64,000 bases of DNA from Crambe crambe (GCA_963924555.1 OZ004587.1:4216001-4280000), one strand, 5' to 3'. Shown: positions 22,880 to 35,404, counted from the first letter of the stretch. The notes: generated by a model from the letters alone, not told the origin. Translations and numbers: made by a program.

Positions 22880-22894
22880 TCCTCTCTGGAAAAA

Positions 22895-22913
22895 AAACTA
22901 TTCTCTGCTACCA
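22895..22913 (-). promoter_or_regulatory. Primer-binding site of gypsy 1 (initiator tRNA-Met type)
   Basis: One base from the 5' LTR, the minus strand reads TGGTAGCAGAGAATAGTTT. This fits the complement of the 3' end of eukaryotic initiator methionine tRNA (TGGTAGCAGAGGATGGTTT) with two mismatches. Confidence 0.75.
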
Positions 22914-22914
22914 C

Positions 22915-23123
22915 TGTAACTGTCTCCAAATTATTAGTATAATCACGAAGTTAGACTAACAGAACAGCTGCTACCCTAGTCTGGTGATCTCTCGTGATAC
23001 ATGTGCATAATGATATGACTTGATTAGATATATGATACATGTACATAATGATGTGATTAGATGATACATAACATGATAATAATTAGTTGTTACAATCAGC
23101 ATGATAATTATGCAACAGTTACA
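22915..23123 (-). repeat. 5' LTR of gypsy 1
   Basis: Upstream LTR in sense orientation, 209 bases. It shares the ends and most of its sequence with 18472-18670. Confidence 0.85.
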
Positions 23124-23340
23124 TCTATGTATGGCTTCTTGTTTTGAATATCTGAAAACATGTTGCAAACTATTTTATCCTTTTCCAATTTGAAAGTCTG
23201 GGAAATCACCCACACAAATCTGGACATTTTTCATAAAACATTAAAGACTTCTCAATTGTGCACTTAACATAATTATTCAAAACATGGACTGCTACCCTAT
23301 AATTATATCTCCATTTTGAACTGTTGTATTCAATAGCCAG

Positions 23341-23790
23341 AGCGAGTCACACATTGAGTACCTAATCTAATTCTGGTCTCAAATTTGAGTACCCATTCTA
23401 ATTCAAGACTCCAATTAGAGTACCTAATCTTACCCAGATCTCTAATTTGAGTACCAATTCTTACTCAAATTTGAGTGTGTACCTAATTCAGGACTCAAAT
23501 TTGAGTACACGTTCTAATTCAGGATTCACTTTTTAAGGACTCAAATTAGAATACCTAATCTTATCCAGTTATCAAATTTGAGTACCTAGTCTAATTTATG
23601 TCTCAAATTAGAGTATTCAAGACTTAAATTTGAGTACCTAATCTTATTTTACTTAAACTCAAAAATTAGAGTACCCAGTACTCCAATTCAAGTACCTATT
23701 TCAATTCAGGACTCAATTATGTACTTAATCTTGTACCTAATCTTACTTACTTGGACTCTTATTTGAATACTTGATCAAAATTCAGGGCTT
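23341..23790. repeat. Palindromic minisatellite, array 1
   Basis: Irregular units of about 25-35 bases of the form AGGACTCAAATTTGAGTACC + TAATCTTATCC. The core CTCAAATTTGAG is a perfect palindrome. Variants swap to CTCAAATTAGAG or CTCTAATTTGAG. Other arrays are at 35405, 38175, 44430, 47440 and 50095. Confidence 0.8.
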
Positions 23791-24126
23791 GCATCTTTTG
23801 ATAATGGCTATCATACATACATACGGTATATAAGGGATATGTGTATGTATGTTCTAACATACACTGCACTTCATTTTTGTCCTTGTGTAAACTGTATGTG
23901 CCCCACATCCCCTAGTATTTTATATGAGAAGGCAAAGAAAAATTAAGGCTTACTTACAGATAAGGGACTCTTCTAGTGAAGGACAAAGCATGAGCATATC
24001 ACTATTAGAATCAGAGCTTAAAATAATCAGCATTACTTTATTTTATACTGAAAACTTTGAAATATTAGCCAAATAAATACAAAGAGTGTGCATTAATTGA
24101 CATGAATAAGTGATGTTATGTGTGTA

Positions 24127-25086
24127 GTTACACCGACTACCATAGGGCAGGTTAATTTCGTCAGGAAAAAATTCCGTCATATCAGGAATCGTTACAGAGG
24201 TTTGCACGGTTCTTGCACCTTGAAGCGCCACGCGCATGCTCATTATAATTCCATAGCAATGACTTCTTGTGAGCCTACTCATTGCAGTGCTTACAGTGAG
24301 GACCTTCATTGGCGAATTGTGTGGCAGACAGAAGCTCTTCACTATACTAGTCAACTTTGTCTAGCTACACTATCACAAGAAGTCGTCATTCTACTATATT
24401 GCCATGGAATTTACACGCATGCGCGTGGCGCTTTCCATCAATAAAGGTGCGCAGACTCTGAAAAAATTGAACAGATAAATCTAGCATATGTGCACGAAAT
24501 TTTTCCCCCGCCCGGTTTCTGTTGAAGCAAAGATGGACTATTTCGAGAGAGAGACTTACGTTTGTGGCTATCACAAATGCACCCTTGTTGCTGGCTAACC
24601 TTGTTAGACATCTTAATGTATGGACCTCTCTTTTTAACCTGACGCATCTCTTCAACTGCACTGTTAGCTGCTACTATAGCCTTTGGTGATATCAAAGCAG
24701 ACAATGGTCCATCAGGATTGGGGAGATCCCTACCAGGTATAACTTTGAAGTATTTGAGAAGAGCCATGAGCAGCATTTGGAGCAGTTCTCTTACAGCATT
24801 CTCTAGCTAGCTCTCGCATGAAGCGATTGATGATCTACCACGTGTGTGCTATGCAAAAAATATGTGCAAAAATTTATGACAGTAAAAAAATTATAATTTC
24901 AACTTTATACCAATGGTGAAATAGACGAATTTTTTCCTCACGAAATTAACCCGCCCTACGGTATGAGATGCTATAGTTGAAAACTACATACTGAATAGCT
25001 CTGAAATGGACGTTCTAGAAAGTAGGAAGTGCTAGTCAGTATGAAACTGTAGTTTTCAACTATGGCATCTCATAAGTCGGTGTAAC
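24127..25086. mobile_element. TA-flanked terminal-inverted-repeat element, copy 2
   Basis: Same ends (GTTACACCGAC inverted, TA flanks) and internal inverted pairs as 243-1199. It lacks a few bases near 24495 and has an extra ~8 bases near 24290 relative to copy 1. Confidence 0.65.
24560..24776 (-). CDS. KKRGPY first exon, copy 2
   Basis: 217 bases from ATG (24774-24776) to the donor AAAC|GTAAGT, phase 1, as in copy 1. Substitutions visible against copy 1 are C-to-R before QVKKRGPY, E-to-K after KMSN, and V-to-I before CDSHK. The function is not known. Confidence 0.4.
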
Positions 25087-25150
25087 TATATGCCTCATTA
25101 TTCATGAACAAATATACCAAAGTGAATTCATAGTTACTGTACTCATTATA

Positions 25151-27752
25151 CAGGCCCGGAGGAACCAGTCCGGTTGCTCAGGTTTTGGCCTGACCAATTT
25201 TACGCAGATAACCTTAGTTTATGATAACCTTACCTATGGAGCTACTAGTAGACTAATGCTACATCGCCACGATCATTAAGACACGCCCACACTCTATCGC
25301 ATATTAGTATGACACACCCACACTCTATTGCACATGCTCAAATGATTCAGCTGCATGCACCATTTTATAGAAGAGTCATGGCTTCGGTCTTACCTGATCT
25401 TCCTGCTTCTCCCACACATCCTCCTCATCATTTTATTTTCCCAAAGAGAGACTTTGGACAGAAGAAAGTTGTGAAGAGATCTTGTCAGGCATCATGGTTT
25501 TCTAAGTGGCCTTGGTTGCACTATCAGCAGTCAAGTGATGCTGTGTTTTGTCACGTGTGTGTCAATGCTTTAAGATCTAAAAGAATGGATATGAGAAGAG
25601 GAGATCCTTCATTCAGCTATAAAGGCTTCTCTAACTGGAAGGACGGAACCATTGCTTTTAAGAAACATGAATCTTCAGTAAGTCATAAAGAAGCAATGCA
25701 AGTAATGGTAACAATTCCATCATCTTGCCCTGATGTTGGTGAAATGCTTTCAAAGCAGCATGCTAAAGAAAAATGGGATAATAGGCAATGTTTTCTAAAA
25801 ATATTGTCTAATGTACGCTTTCTTTCTAGGCAAGGACTTGCCTTTCGAAGTGATGGTTCAGAGATAAATTCTAATTTCATGCAACTTTTAAAATTAAGGG
25901 GGTCAGAAGATCCTCGCATTGAGACATGGCTTGCAAAGAAATCTAATAATTACACCTCCCATACAGTGCAGAATGAAATCATCAAATTTATGTCCCTTAA
26001 TATTTTAAGATCAATAGCAACTAATATCAATAAGTCTGAGTTTTACTGCATCATGTGTGATGAGAGCACTGATGTTTCGAATCGAGAGCAACTTGTGATC
26101 TGTATTAGGTGGGTGGATGATAATCTTGAACCACACGAAGAATTTTTGGGCCTATACAAGATTGATGACATCCAGGCTAGCACCATTGTAGCTGCTATAA
26201 AGGATAGCTTAGTGAGGCTAAATTTCTCTTTTAGTAAGTGCAGAGGGCAGTGCTACGATGGTGCATCAAATATGAGAGGTGCAAAAGGTGGTGTGGCAAA
26301 GTTGCTATGTAAAGAAGAATCTAGAGCAGTATATATGCACTGTTATGGGCACGCACTCAACTTGGCAGTTGGTGACACTATAAAGGAATCAAAAATAATG
26401 AAAGATGTGCTTGATACAGCATTTGAAGTCACTAAGCTGGTAAAGTATTCCCCCAAAAGAGCTGTGCAATTTGAGAAGCTGAAAAATGAGCTTGTCCCAG
26501 ACTGTCCAGGTTTCAGGGTCTTGTGTCCAACTCGATGGACAGTGAGGGCAGCATCACTGAAGTCTATTATAGACAACTATTCAGCTCTCCAAGAGCTTTG
26601 GCATGTGTCTAGAGGTGATGTGGCTGATCCATCTGTAAAAGCACGCATCATTGGAGTCCAGTCCCAATTTTGTACCTTTAACTTTTATTATGGAGCACAG
26701 CTGGGTTTTCTTTTGTTACAGCATAGTGATAATACTCTTCAATCACCTAAGCTCTGAGCTTCTGAAGGTCAACAGTTAACTAAAATGACCATTACAGCCC
26801 TTAAAAAAATCAGAAATGAGGAATCTTTTGATAAATTCTGGAAGAAAGTCGAGATTTATTGTCAGTCATTAGATGTGGAAGACCCCAAACTTCCAAGAAG
26901 GAGAAAGCTACCCAGAAGGCTTGACGATGGATGTCCTGAAGAAGTTAATTTCCAGAATCCTAAAGAATTCTACAGACCACAGTATTATGAAGCCTTAGAT
27001 CATATAGTATCTTCTATTGAAGATAGGTTTGATCAGCCTGGGTATAAAGTTTACCAGCACCTTGAGAAGTTACTTCTTAATGCTGTACGCAAGCTTGATT
27101 TTGAAGATAGCTTAGCTGCTGTTATTGATTTCTATGGCAATGATTTTGATGCCACACAGTTACATTTGCACCTTCAAACCTTATCTGCCAATATTCCAGA
27201 AGATTTTCAATCTTCTACCTGCACAATAATGGATATCAAAAAATATATTTTGAGTATGTCCGGTGCAGAAAGAAACCTGATATCTGAAGTTGACAAGTTA
27301 TTGAAACTTGTATTAGTGATGCCATCAACTAATGCTATTAGTGAGCGCTCCTTTAGTGCTTTGAGGAGAGTAAAGAATTACCTCCGAAGCACAATGACCC
27401 AAGAGAGATTAAATCATTTACTTACCTTACATGCTCATAGGAGCTAACTGATTCCCTTGACCTCATCACAATTGCCAACGAGTTTGTTGCTGCTTCTGAT
27501 CACAGAATTGGAATCTTTGGGAAGTTCAGTGAATCTGATGTATTGCCTGGTGGATTCTGCCAAAGGTGTAAATCATCTCTTCAATGCTCTTCTTGTGTAG
27601 CAGAATAAACTAACAATATAATATTATTATAGCTAGCTATTTTTTTAATTTTAATATAAATGCACAAGCAAAACACTCGCCGATAAAGGGGCGTGGTTAC
27701 GTAAAAGTGGGCGTGGCTTCCAAAAATTTTCGCAAGCGCTTACGCGCGCGGT
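25151..27752 (+). mobile_element. hAT DNA transposon, right end lost
   Basis: Same left terminus CAGGCCCGGAGGAA as the element at 1264. The right part stops after the CGCGCG palindrome. The CCAGGCCTG terminus and about 50 subterminal bases are missing, replaced by flank that matches unit 4. Without the right inverted repeat this copy cannot be moved. Confidence 0.75.
25309..27447 (+). pseudogene. hAT transposase with premature stop
   Basis: Near-identical to 1422-3560 but TCA became TGA at 26755-26757 (base 26756 C to G). That splits it into 482 and about 230 codons in the same frame. The first part keeps the zinc finger and the MCDESTD and CYDGAS motifs. The second keeps the SERSFSALRR dimerisation end. 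Few other substitutions are visible (for example N to H at residue 218, R to C at 247). The stop is therefore recent relative to the segmental duplication. Loss of both the reading frame and the right terminus makes this a dead copy. Confidence 0.9.
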
Positions 27753-27990
27753 AGATTTTTTTTACTGCATCATCTCTAAGTAGTCATACATGTAGCTGTA
27801 ATTAGCCAGTGATTCTTTACTACACATACAATGGTACATCACATGCTGTAATTACAGTCAACACGTAAACAATCACATTATCATGATTGTGTGGTGTGTC
27901 ATATACAGGGCACAATCCATAAACTTCAAACTTAGTAGCTCTATCACAATATTAGTACTAGAGTGAGAGTTTTCTTCCTTCACATCACAG

Positions 27991-29265
27991 GACTATATCG
28001 GGAGAGACTTGAAGGACCCACGACTGGACATGATAGTCTCAGCAGAAACAACAACCGAATACAGCTCACAATTACACAAGGCAGCCTCAGCTGGAAATCT
28101 AGACTTGGTGAAGCAGCTCATAGCAAAAGGCCACAACCCTATGGTGAAGGATAGAAACAATAAAACTGTACTACATTGTGCAGCTGAATGTGGTAAACTA
28201 GATGTTATCAAGTTCTTAATCGAAGAAGTGTCGTGTAACCCAGCTCCCTCTGGCTTGCTTGGAACAACTCCTCTACACTCTGCAGCCGAAGCAGGGCATC
28301 TCTCAATCGTCGAATACCTGATAGAAAAGCACCAAGTAGATCCCCTCAGCCAGGATGAGGATGGCCTCTCCCCTCTACATAGAGCTTGTGTGGGTGGTGA
28401 TTTAAATGTAGTGAAATTCATGATGAAGACAATGCTCGAGTACATGAAAATAGAAGAAATATTTACCGATTCCTCAAAAAATAAAAATACTCCCATTCAT
28501 GTAGCAACACACTTTGGGCATCTAAACATAGTGAAATATCTTATCAGTGAGTGCAAGTGTGATCCGAACATTCGTGGTGGTAATTATGGTAGAGGACCTC
28601 TCTTTGCTGCTGCCCAGAAGGATCACCTGTCCATTGTCAAGTTCTTGACATTGGAGTGTGGTTGTGACCCTGGGAGTACAGATGTGGAACAGTGGACCCC
28701 ACTACATCTTGCTGCACAGTACGGACACTTGCCAGTAATCAAGTTCCTTTCCCAAGAAATGAAGAGTAATCCCAACTACAGGGACGAGCGCAACAACACT
28801 CCCCTTCATGAAGCAGCCCTTGCTGGTCATTGTGAAGTGGTGGAGTATTTCATCGACACCTTGCATTGCAGTCCAAACACTCCTGGTCAGTATGGAAGAA
28901 TGCCATTACATATGGCTTCCGAAGGGGGTCGCCTCAACCTTGTCAAGAACCTCATTGAAAAGTACGCCTGTGACCCTAATTGCCTGGACGACAATAAAGT
29001 CACACCTCTCCACATGGCAGCTAGGAATGGACACTTGTCCATCGTCCGTTATCTAACCCAGAACAAAGAATGTAATAACATGTGCCAAAGCATCAATGGA
29101 AATACTCCACTCCATCGGGCTGCCAAGCACGGTCAACTCTCAGTAGTCAAGCATTTCGTTGAACGTCTCCATTGTCCCCCACACACCAAAAACAAGTTTA
29201 ACGAGACACCACTCCAGCTGGCCCTAGAGAAGGGTCACAGTGAGGTGATTGATTATTTGCAATAA
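27991..29265 (+). CDS. Ankyrin-repeat exon 2
   Basis: Exon of 425 codons including stop, with the same acceptor (CACATCACAG|GAC) and upstream in-frame stop as exon 1. There are eleven full ankyrin repeats and a terminal half repeat. It differs from exon 1 and exon 3 in tight clusters: AAECG against AARYG and AALYD in repeat 2, HVATHFG against HEAALKG in repeat 5, LFAAAQKD against LFLAAQKG and LFSAAQEG in repeat 6, and TPLHRAAKHG against TPLHWAAKFC and TPLHLAAKHG in repeat 11. One codon is gained in the loop before repeat 6. The predicted 5' partner is gene A, which is broken. ATG at 28030 is the alternative start. Confidence 0.85.
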   Translation, partial: DYIGRDLKDPRLDMIVSAETTTEYSSQLHKAASAGNLDLVKQLIAKGHNPMVKDRNNKTVLHCAAECGKLDVIKFLIEEVSCNPAPSGLLGTTPLHSAAEAGHLSIVEYLIEKHQVDPLSQDEDGLSPLHRACVGGDLNVVKFMMKTMLEYMKIEEIFTDSSKNKNTPIHVATHFGHLNIVKYLISECKCDPNIRGGNYGRGPLFAAAQKDHLSIVKFLTLECGCDPGSTDVEQWTPLHLAAQYGHLPVIKFLSQEMKSNPNYRDERNNTPLHEAALAGHCEVVEYFIDTLHCSPNTPGQYGRMPLHMASEGGRLNLVKNLIEKYACDPNCLDDNKVTPLHMAARNGHLSIVRYLTQNKECNNMCQSINGNTPLHRAAKHGQLSVVKHFVERLHCPPHTKNKFNETPLQLALEKGHSEVIDYLQ

Positions 29266-30064
29266 CCATGCAAAATTAGCTGATTATGCTTCACCATTAT
29301 CTGTTTTACTTCTATTTTTAATCTTAGTTTGTATTACTCACCTAAGCTTGTTTATGTTTATTACAATGATCTATTATTCCATACCATTCAATGTCTTCTT
29401 TTAGAAAAAAAAATTTTTTTGGGGGGGAAAAAAAATTATGAAGGAGCGTTCAAAATGGATTTGTATTGGTATCATTTTAAAGCACATAATCTGGCGTTTT
29501 AGTATGGTACATCAAACTTTGTTCTTGGGATAATTATACTGAACATCTCATTCAGCTACTATGTGGCTTGTACACTTTACAAGCCTTTAACAGGTTTTCA
29601 TGTTTTGTACCCATTACCTGTCTCAAGTAGCTACTATCAGTAAAGAAAAATGTGACAGTCCTAAATTGTGCAGATCAGTAATTACAAGTGTAGAGTTCAT
29701 GGTTGTCCAAGTCCCAGTGCCAGGATACTTTCAACCACTCTGGAGTTAATTACTGCATTCACTCATATCAATAGCTAGCTACAATAATAAGATGAGACAA
29801 AAAGAGTCATATAAATCTCAGTTTTTAAGAGATAATAAAATGTTGACGTGATTAGTATATAACTACTTCTTCTTTGGCTTGCTGTGTAATGGGGTGATGT
29901 AATGATGATGTAATGGTGGGTGGAGCAACAAAGAATGCTTCACAAGGTAATTGCTTTATAATGAGTGATATGGGATATGTTATTATCATGAAAAAGTGTC
30001 CAGAGAGAAGGATAAAGAGTATCGAGAATACCCTGGTAGTGGAATAAAGGCAGACTTGGACTAG
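29266..30064. other. 3' flank of ankyrin exon 2, no gene seen
   Basis: Closely matches 5427-6236. Its right edge is the deletion junction: at 30065 the sequence continues with the equivalent of 13496. Confidence 0.6.
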
Positions 30065-30349
30065 CTTGACAGCCAATTCAAAGTGTTCACGCTTAAAGTC
30101 AATAAAATTTACCTTTCTACCATCTTTTTATAGTACTGCCCATCACCCGATTTGTAAGTGACATGGGGGTGGGTTGCATAACTTGAAATCTATTCAGGTA
30201 ATAGACAAAATTAATTGGCAACCTGAACAATAAGATCGATACAAAATAATAGGGAAGGCTTAAAGGGGTAATACTAATTAATAATACATTTTAGTGATGT
30301 TTCCATTTAGCTGAATATCAACATGTTACTATTACTCACTTATTAGCTA

Positions 30350-30930
30350 ATATCGAAGTGTTCCTCATGTCCAGCTCTGAGCACACCAGAGTTATGATTA
30401 TTAAAAACAATCTTTCTCTCTTCATATTTTAATCAGAGTTCATGTCCAAAGCAATGTGTATAAACACTCCCTTCGATTCTGCTACACCACCTTTAGCTCT
30501 AGTCATTGTGCTGCAGCCATCATAACATTGGCCTTATAATTTGGTATTTCAAAAGCAAAAGAATATCTTTAATAGTTGCTGCAATGCAGTGGAAAGAATG
30601 TTGTACATCCCAAGGAACTCTTCACCAGATTGAAAATCTTATCTACCTACCTTATCACGATACATCAGTGATTTCATCAACCATGATTGTTAGAAACTTA
30701 AGGAGAGTCATGGATGTCACTAAGAAGCTTCCTCAGAACATTATTTCTAAAACTTCTTTTTGTTCTCATGTGAAGTGAATTTCCTCCAGCTTTGTTCTAA
30801 CCACTTAACATTAAAGAGATGGGTGATCTTCAGCCAAGCAATTGCATGAGTCTGCTTCATTATGGCCTCGTAAAGCAAGACCCTGTCTTGCTAAATACCA
30901 CACACCGATATCAGAATATCTCTGCTATAG
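30350..30930 (-). pseudogene. Decayed hAT relic 1, unit 2 copy
   Basis: Duplicate of 13790-14350 with the inverted VDEITD motif near 30660-30690. A few bases are deleted near 30378. Confidence 0.5.
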
Positions 30931-30999
30931 CTTCTGTTGTGAGCAGAACTTCACAACTTCTAATAAACAATTTTATCCTCATTTACCATAATAATTATA

Positions 31000-31492
31000 G
31001 CGGTTATATTTCAAGGGGCGAAAGTTTCGCGCTTAGACCTTTTTGTCTTATTTTGCGGGGAAATCATTCGCGGTTTAGAAAAAAATAAAACCTGGCCAGC
31101 GGCCATGTGCGTGCATGCACACACACAGAGCTATGAACTAGCTAGCTGAAGCTTCAATGGCATCCAAATCTAGGCCATCTTTCATTTGAGACTACGTTCT
31201 GATTAAGTTTAAAATGATATCTAGAGTGCCGTAGTTACCAAAGCATTATATTGTGCAGTGATCTTTCTGCCGTGCCACCTCGAAGCCATCAGACCATCTG
31301 ATCATGTGGCTCTATTTTTCTTCAGCGAGGTGAGTTTATCCATTGTAGAGTCACAGACACGTGAACTAGACGCAACTCTAGTGATTAGTCTGAGAGACTG
31401 GATTTTCCGAAGTGATTCGCGTGGTTAAATATTCGTGGACGAAAGAGAAATCACGAAATCCACGAAACTTTTGCCCCTCGAAATATACCTGC
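31000..31492. mobile_element. MITE with GCGGTTATATTTC ends, complete
   Basis: Terminal inverted repeats of about 30 bases: GCGGTTATATTTCAAGGGGC on the left, GCAGGTATATTTCGAGGGGC on the right (inverted). Both continue into AAAGTTTCG. TA flanks both ends. No coding capacity. The unit 1 copy has lost its right end. Confidence 0.7.
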
Positions 31493-32680
31493 TATACGGT
31501 ATTTATTTTTTGCCTTCTAAATTAATAGAATCTATGAAAATCATCCACCATTTAAATAGATTGAGATAAATCAGAAGAATTTATAAACATTAATTCACTT
31601 TTTTATCAATAAAGTTGAGATCAATTTAAGGCCAAAACTTGATGGCAACACTTAAACGGAGTGCTCTAATTTGATGTTAAGTATTCGTCAGTGCTTCATG
31701 AAAATAATTTGAGAGGAGTAACAAGTCTTACTCAAATTTGTGACCTTCTCTGGGAGAACCCAGCAGTCAGCCCAAAATAATAATTATCTACAGCCTTTGG
31801 CTCTCTACTGCACGTATTTCAAAGCTCTAGCTCCTATGATGCCTGAGGAACAGCACCTAGGAAGCTCCAGGTAGCAACCATTAACTTTTTCATAAAAGGC
31901 TGAATAAGCAACGTGAACTAGTTTCTCACTTCCTGGCACTACAGAGCACTAGATAAAGCCAGAAGGTGACGAAAATAGAATAGATAGCTTAATTAGTTCA
32001 GATTTTCGAGCGCATTAGCAGTAAAGCCTACCTTAATCTTGGCATGACTTGAACTGTTGCATTCTCTATTCTTGAAGCTTTCATGGCCGACTAGCTAGCT
32101 TTAGCACTTTATAAAACTTAGTTTAAGGATCATAGTTTCGATTTGTACTGAAGAAATTTTTTGATAAAAATGATTTTGCTCACTAAAACTATTGTAGGGC
32201 TTGCCAATTATTTTTTCTGACTGCAATGCTTTCCTGAAGCAAGTTATACGTTGACTACATAATCTATTTCTGTCTCAAATTAATCAGATTCAGGACTGAA
32301 CTGTGATTTGTACAGAAAATGATTTGGCTCACTAAAACTATTTTGAGCTCTGATGATTAGTAAAGCATATAAGAGTTATGATTCTGCTTACATATTTTTC
32401 TCAGCTAACATGATAAAAATTCAATAGAGTTAGTTCTAGCTTATGAAACAAACTACCAGCGTTTCAACCAGAATACTCAAGCATTCCATCAGGGTGATAC
32501 AAAAAATGCACATAGAAAAGTTCTTATATAGCTACACTTGTTGTTGAAATAGTGTTTACGACTTCTGGTAATGACATGCTATTGACATGGTAACATAATA
32601 TCCCAAGGCATATGCATGTGCATTGTCTAGATAACAAGCGTAGCTCTGGTTTGTTTCAAGAGTTATGATTATTAAAAACA
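31493..32680. other. No gene seen
   Basis: Non-coding sequence paralogous to 14911-15955, with about 140 extra AT-rich bases at the left that are missing in unit 1. Confidence 0.5.
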
Positions 32681-33230
32681 ATCTTTCACATTTCAATCAT
32701 TTAGATAAAAGCTCCTTTTAATGTATCATTTGTGCTCAATTTGAGGGCATGTCTAAAGCAATGTGTAAAGACTGCCTCCATTTCTACCTATTGAATTTTA
32801 GTTGCTACACCACCTTTAACTCTAGCCATTGTGCTGCAGCCATCACAGCATTGGCCTTGTATTTTGTAATTGGCTATTTCAAAATGCATCATTATACTAC
32901 AATGCTATCAGCAGTAGTGGAAAGAAAGTTGAACTCTTCACTAGATTCAAAATTACATATGTACCCATCTTATCACAAAAGTACATCAGTGGTTTCATCC
33001 ACCATGATTGTGAGTCATGGATGTCACCAAGAGGCTTCCTCAGAATTCTACATGACTTTTTGGAAATTAATATCCTTCAGCTTTGTTCTAATCACTTACA
33101 AGAGGTGGGTGGTCTTCAGCCCTAAGACCAAGCAATATTGCTTCGATGTGGCCTCGTAAACCAAGACCCTGTCACACTGATATTGAAATATCTCTGCATG
33201 GCTTAATTCTTCAATGTTTTGTGAGCAGAA
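32680..33230 (-). pseudogene. Decayed hAT relic 2, unit 2 copy
   Basis: Duplicate of 15960-16490, including the inverted VDETTD near 32995 and the CDG...KGGVA segment near 32840. Confidence 0.6.
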
Positions 33231-33460
33231 CTGCAACATCTGATTTTTATCCTCATCCAATTTATTACTTTTTTTGCCTTTTTCTATTCATTATCCACAG
33301 CCTTTTTACCTTTTTATTGATTCATTATCCACATCCTTTTGGCTCTCTACTGCACATATTTCAAAGCTACGAAGCATGAGGAGCAGCTCCTAGTGTTTAA
33401 ATGTTATAGAGAAAAGGCTGAATAACTTATTTACGTACTGTACTTCAATGTGCTGCCACT

Positions 33461-33480
33461 CCCCCCCCCCCCCCCCCCCC
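33461..33480. repeat. Poly-C tract (20 C)
   Basis: Uninterrupted run of 20 C. The unit 1 equivalent at about 16731 has 7. Confidence 0.9.
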
Positions 33481-33489
33481 AAAATAGGC

Positions 33490-34775
33490 ATGGGAACAAT
33501 GCTTTATTTCTAGAGTACAATAACTAAAGAGGCGGACAATACTTCAAAAGATAACTTTCATATATAGTTTCGAGATAATCTGCAGTTAGTTTGATAATAT
33601 TTTTTCCCTCTCTATATCTGGGCAGTCCAAATGTTGTTCATAGCCCTGAGACCATTATTAAGGTCAGCATAAAATACAACTTGATTGGAAATCTGACTTA
33701 GGCAAACTAACTTTCGGAGATCACTGTCATGATGCCAGGTCAGTGTAGTCCTTGAAACAGTTCAAACAGCTTATTGAGATGAGCCAAAGGTCAAGGGTCA
33801 AGATGATTTCCACAATAATTTCCATGAGCACAACTTTCAGGTAAACGTTTGAATACCATGAATGTTATGCTCTTATACTATGTTATGACGATAATAATAC
33901 CTATTACTGCATAACCTAGTTGCTGTAGTTTTCTGTAGTCCTTATAATTCTCAATATCAAGCCAGCTCAGAAAAAGAAGTTGTCTAGAATACATCAAGCA
34001 AAGCAAGCAAGCCTCTCTATAGTCACGTCAATACAAATTTTTTAGAGGCATAATACACATGGTTTAATCTGGTATTTTGTGCTTGTACATCAGTTCAAAA
34101 GTCAATTGATAATACGCATGCATTTTACTCACTTTATGATAATAAGCCTAAGGTAAGGAAGGGTGGCTTAGTTTTCAGCTATTGACTCGACTCAACAATG
34201 AATCTTGACAATCCAAGAGTCCAACGAAGAGGAGAGTCAGAGAGAAAGAGGTATAGTTCAAAGATCAATTGCTATGTAGAGAACAAGGCATCAGAGTGTA
34301 AAAGTGCAGTGCTGCAAGATGGTGAACAACCAAGACACCAGAGACTGTTGTAAACTTAGGCAAGTGAAGAGAGCAACATGTACGGAGCTGTACTACAGCA
34401 AGCCGACAGCAAACGAGGTATCATGGACTGCCTCATTGAATGCCTCATTGAATGAAGAAGAGCATAGCATAGGCTTAGCTAGAAGAAATCAGCCTAAATA
34501 TGATTATATTATCTGCAGCATGTTGAAGAATGATTTGTAGCTAATAACACGTGCTCTGATCACTATAATTGGCAGCAATGTGTCTTACAGATTTCATAGA
34601 CAGAAGGTTGAAACTCTGTTAATGCTCCCCAGTTAAGGGGCACCGCACCTCCTTCAACATCACCTGCTGAACAGAGACACATCATCATTAGGAAGGTCTG
34701 CATGCAACCCTTTCCTTGACTTCATCCACATATTAATCATTAGTATACGTACCTGAGTTACGGGCATGACTATGT
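33490..34775. other. No gene seen; repeated sequence
   Basis: Paralogue of 16740-18010. No coding evidence. The 78-codon plus-strand frame at 34304 is broken in the other copies. Confidence 0.5.
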
Positions 34776-34779
34776 TTTA

Positions 34780-35350
34780 ATATCAAAGTGTTCCTCATGT
34801 CCAGCTCTTTAAGATGCATCAGAGTTATGATTATATATACGTATTTAAAAAAACCATCTTTCAATCTTTCAGATCAGAACTCAATTTAACGGTATCATTT
34901 GTGCTAGAAAGAAGGTTGTATAATCCCAAGGAACTCTTCACTAGTTTGATCTACCTACCTTACCACTTAAGTTGTTCTTCATTGGATACGTCAGTGGTTT
35001 CATCCACCATGATTGTTAGAAAGGAGAGTCATGGATGATACTAAGAAGCTTCCTCAGAACACTACTTTTTTATCGGTTTTCATGTGAAATGAATTTCTTC
35101 CAGCTTTGTTCTAGCCACTTAACAAGAGGTGGGGGTCTTCAACCCTAAGACCAAGCAATATTGCTTCATTGTGGCTTCATAAAGCAAGACCCTGTCTCGG
35201 TAAATACCACACACTGATATTAGATGATCTATGTATGGCTTCTTGTTTTGAACATCTGAAAACATGTTGCAAACTATTTTATCCTTTTCCAATTTGAAAA
35301 TCTGGGAAATCACCCACACAAATCTGGACATTTTTTCATAAAGACTTCCC
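34780..35350 (-). pseudogene. Decayed hAT relic 3, uninterrupted
   Basis: Same relic as 18020-18471 plus 23124-23240 but without the gypsy insertion; the empty site is near 35225-35232. The minus-strand frame at 35119-35352 (FVWVISQIFKLEKDKIVCNMF) is a longer surviving piece. Confidence 0.55.
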
Positions 35351-35404
35351 AATTGTGCATATTCAAAACATGGACTGATTCCCTATAATTATATCTCATT
35401 TTGA

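Larger units (their letters stand above)
18472..23123 (-). mobile_element. Ty3/gypsy LTR retrotransposon 1, degraded
   Basis: A 4652-base element on the minus strand has LTRs at 18472-18670 (199 bases) and 22915-23123 (209 bases). They begin TGTAACTGT and end ACAGTTACA. TCTA is duplicated on both sides (18468-18471, 23124-23127), and the joined flank is found uninterrupted at about 35220-35240 and 37970-37990. Order in the sense direction is gag, protease, RT, RNase H, integrase. The LTRs differ by a 10-base deletion and a few substitutions. Lesions include an in-frame stop and shifted protease frames, so this copy should not be autonomous. Confidence 0.9.

Noticed and set aside
23341-23790. 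CRISPR-like array
   Set aside because: Spacers are not unique, units vary in length and sequence, and the repeat is a simple palindromic minisatellite in a eukaryotic context.
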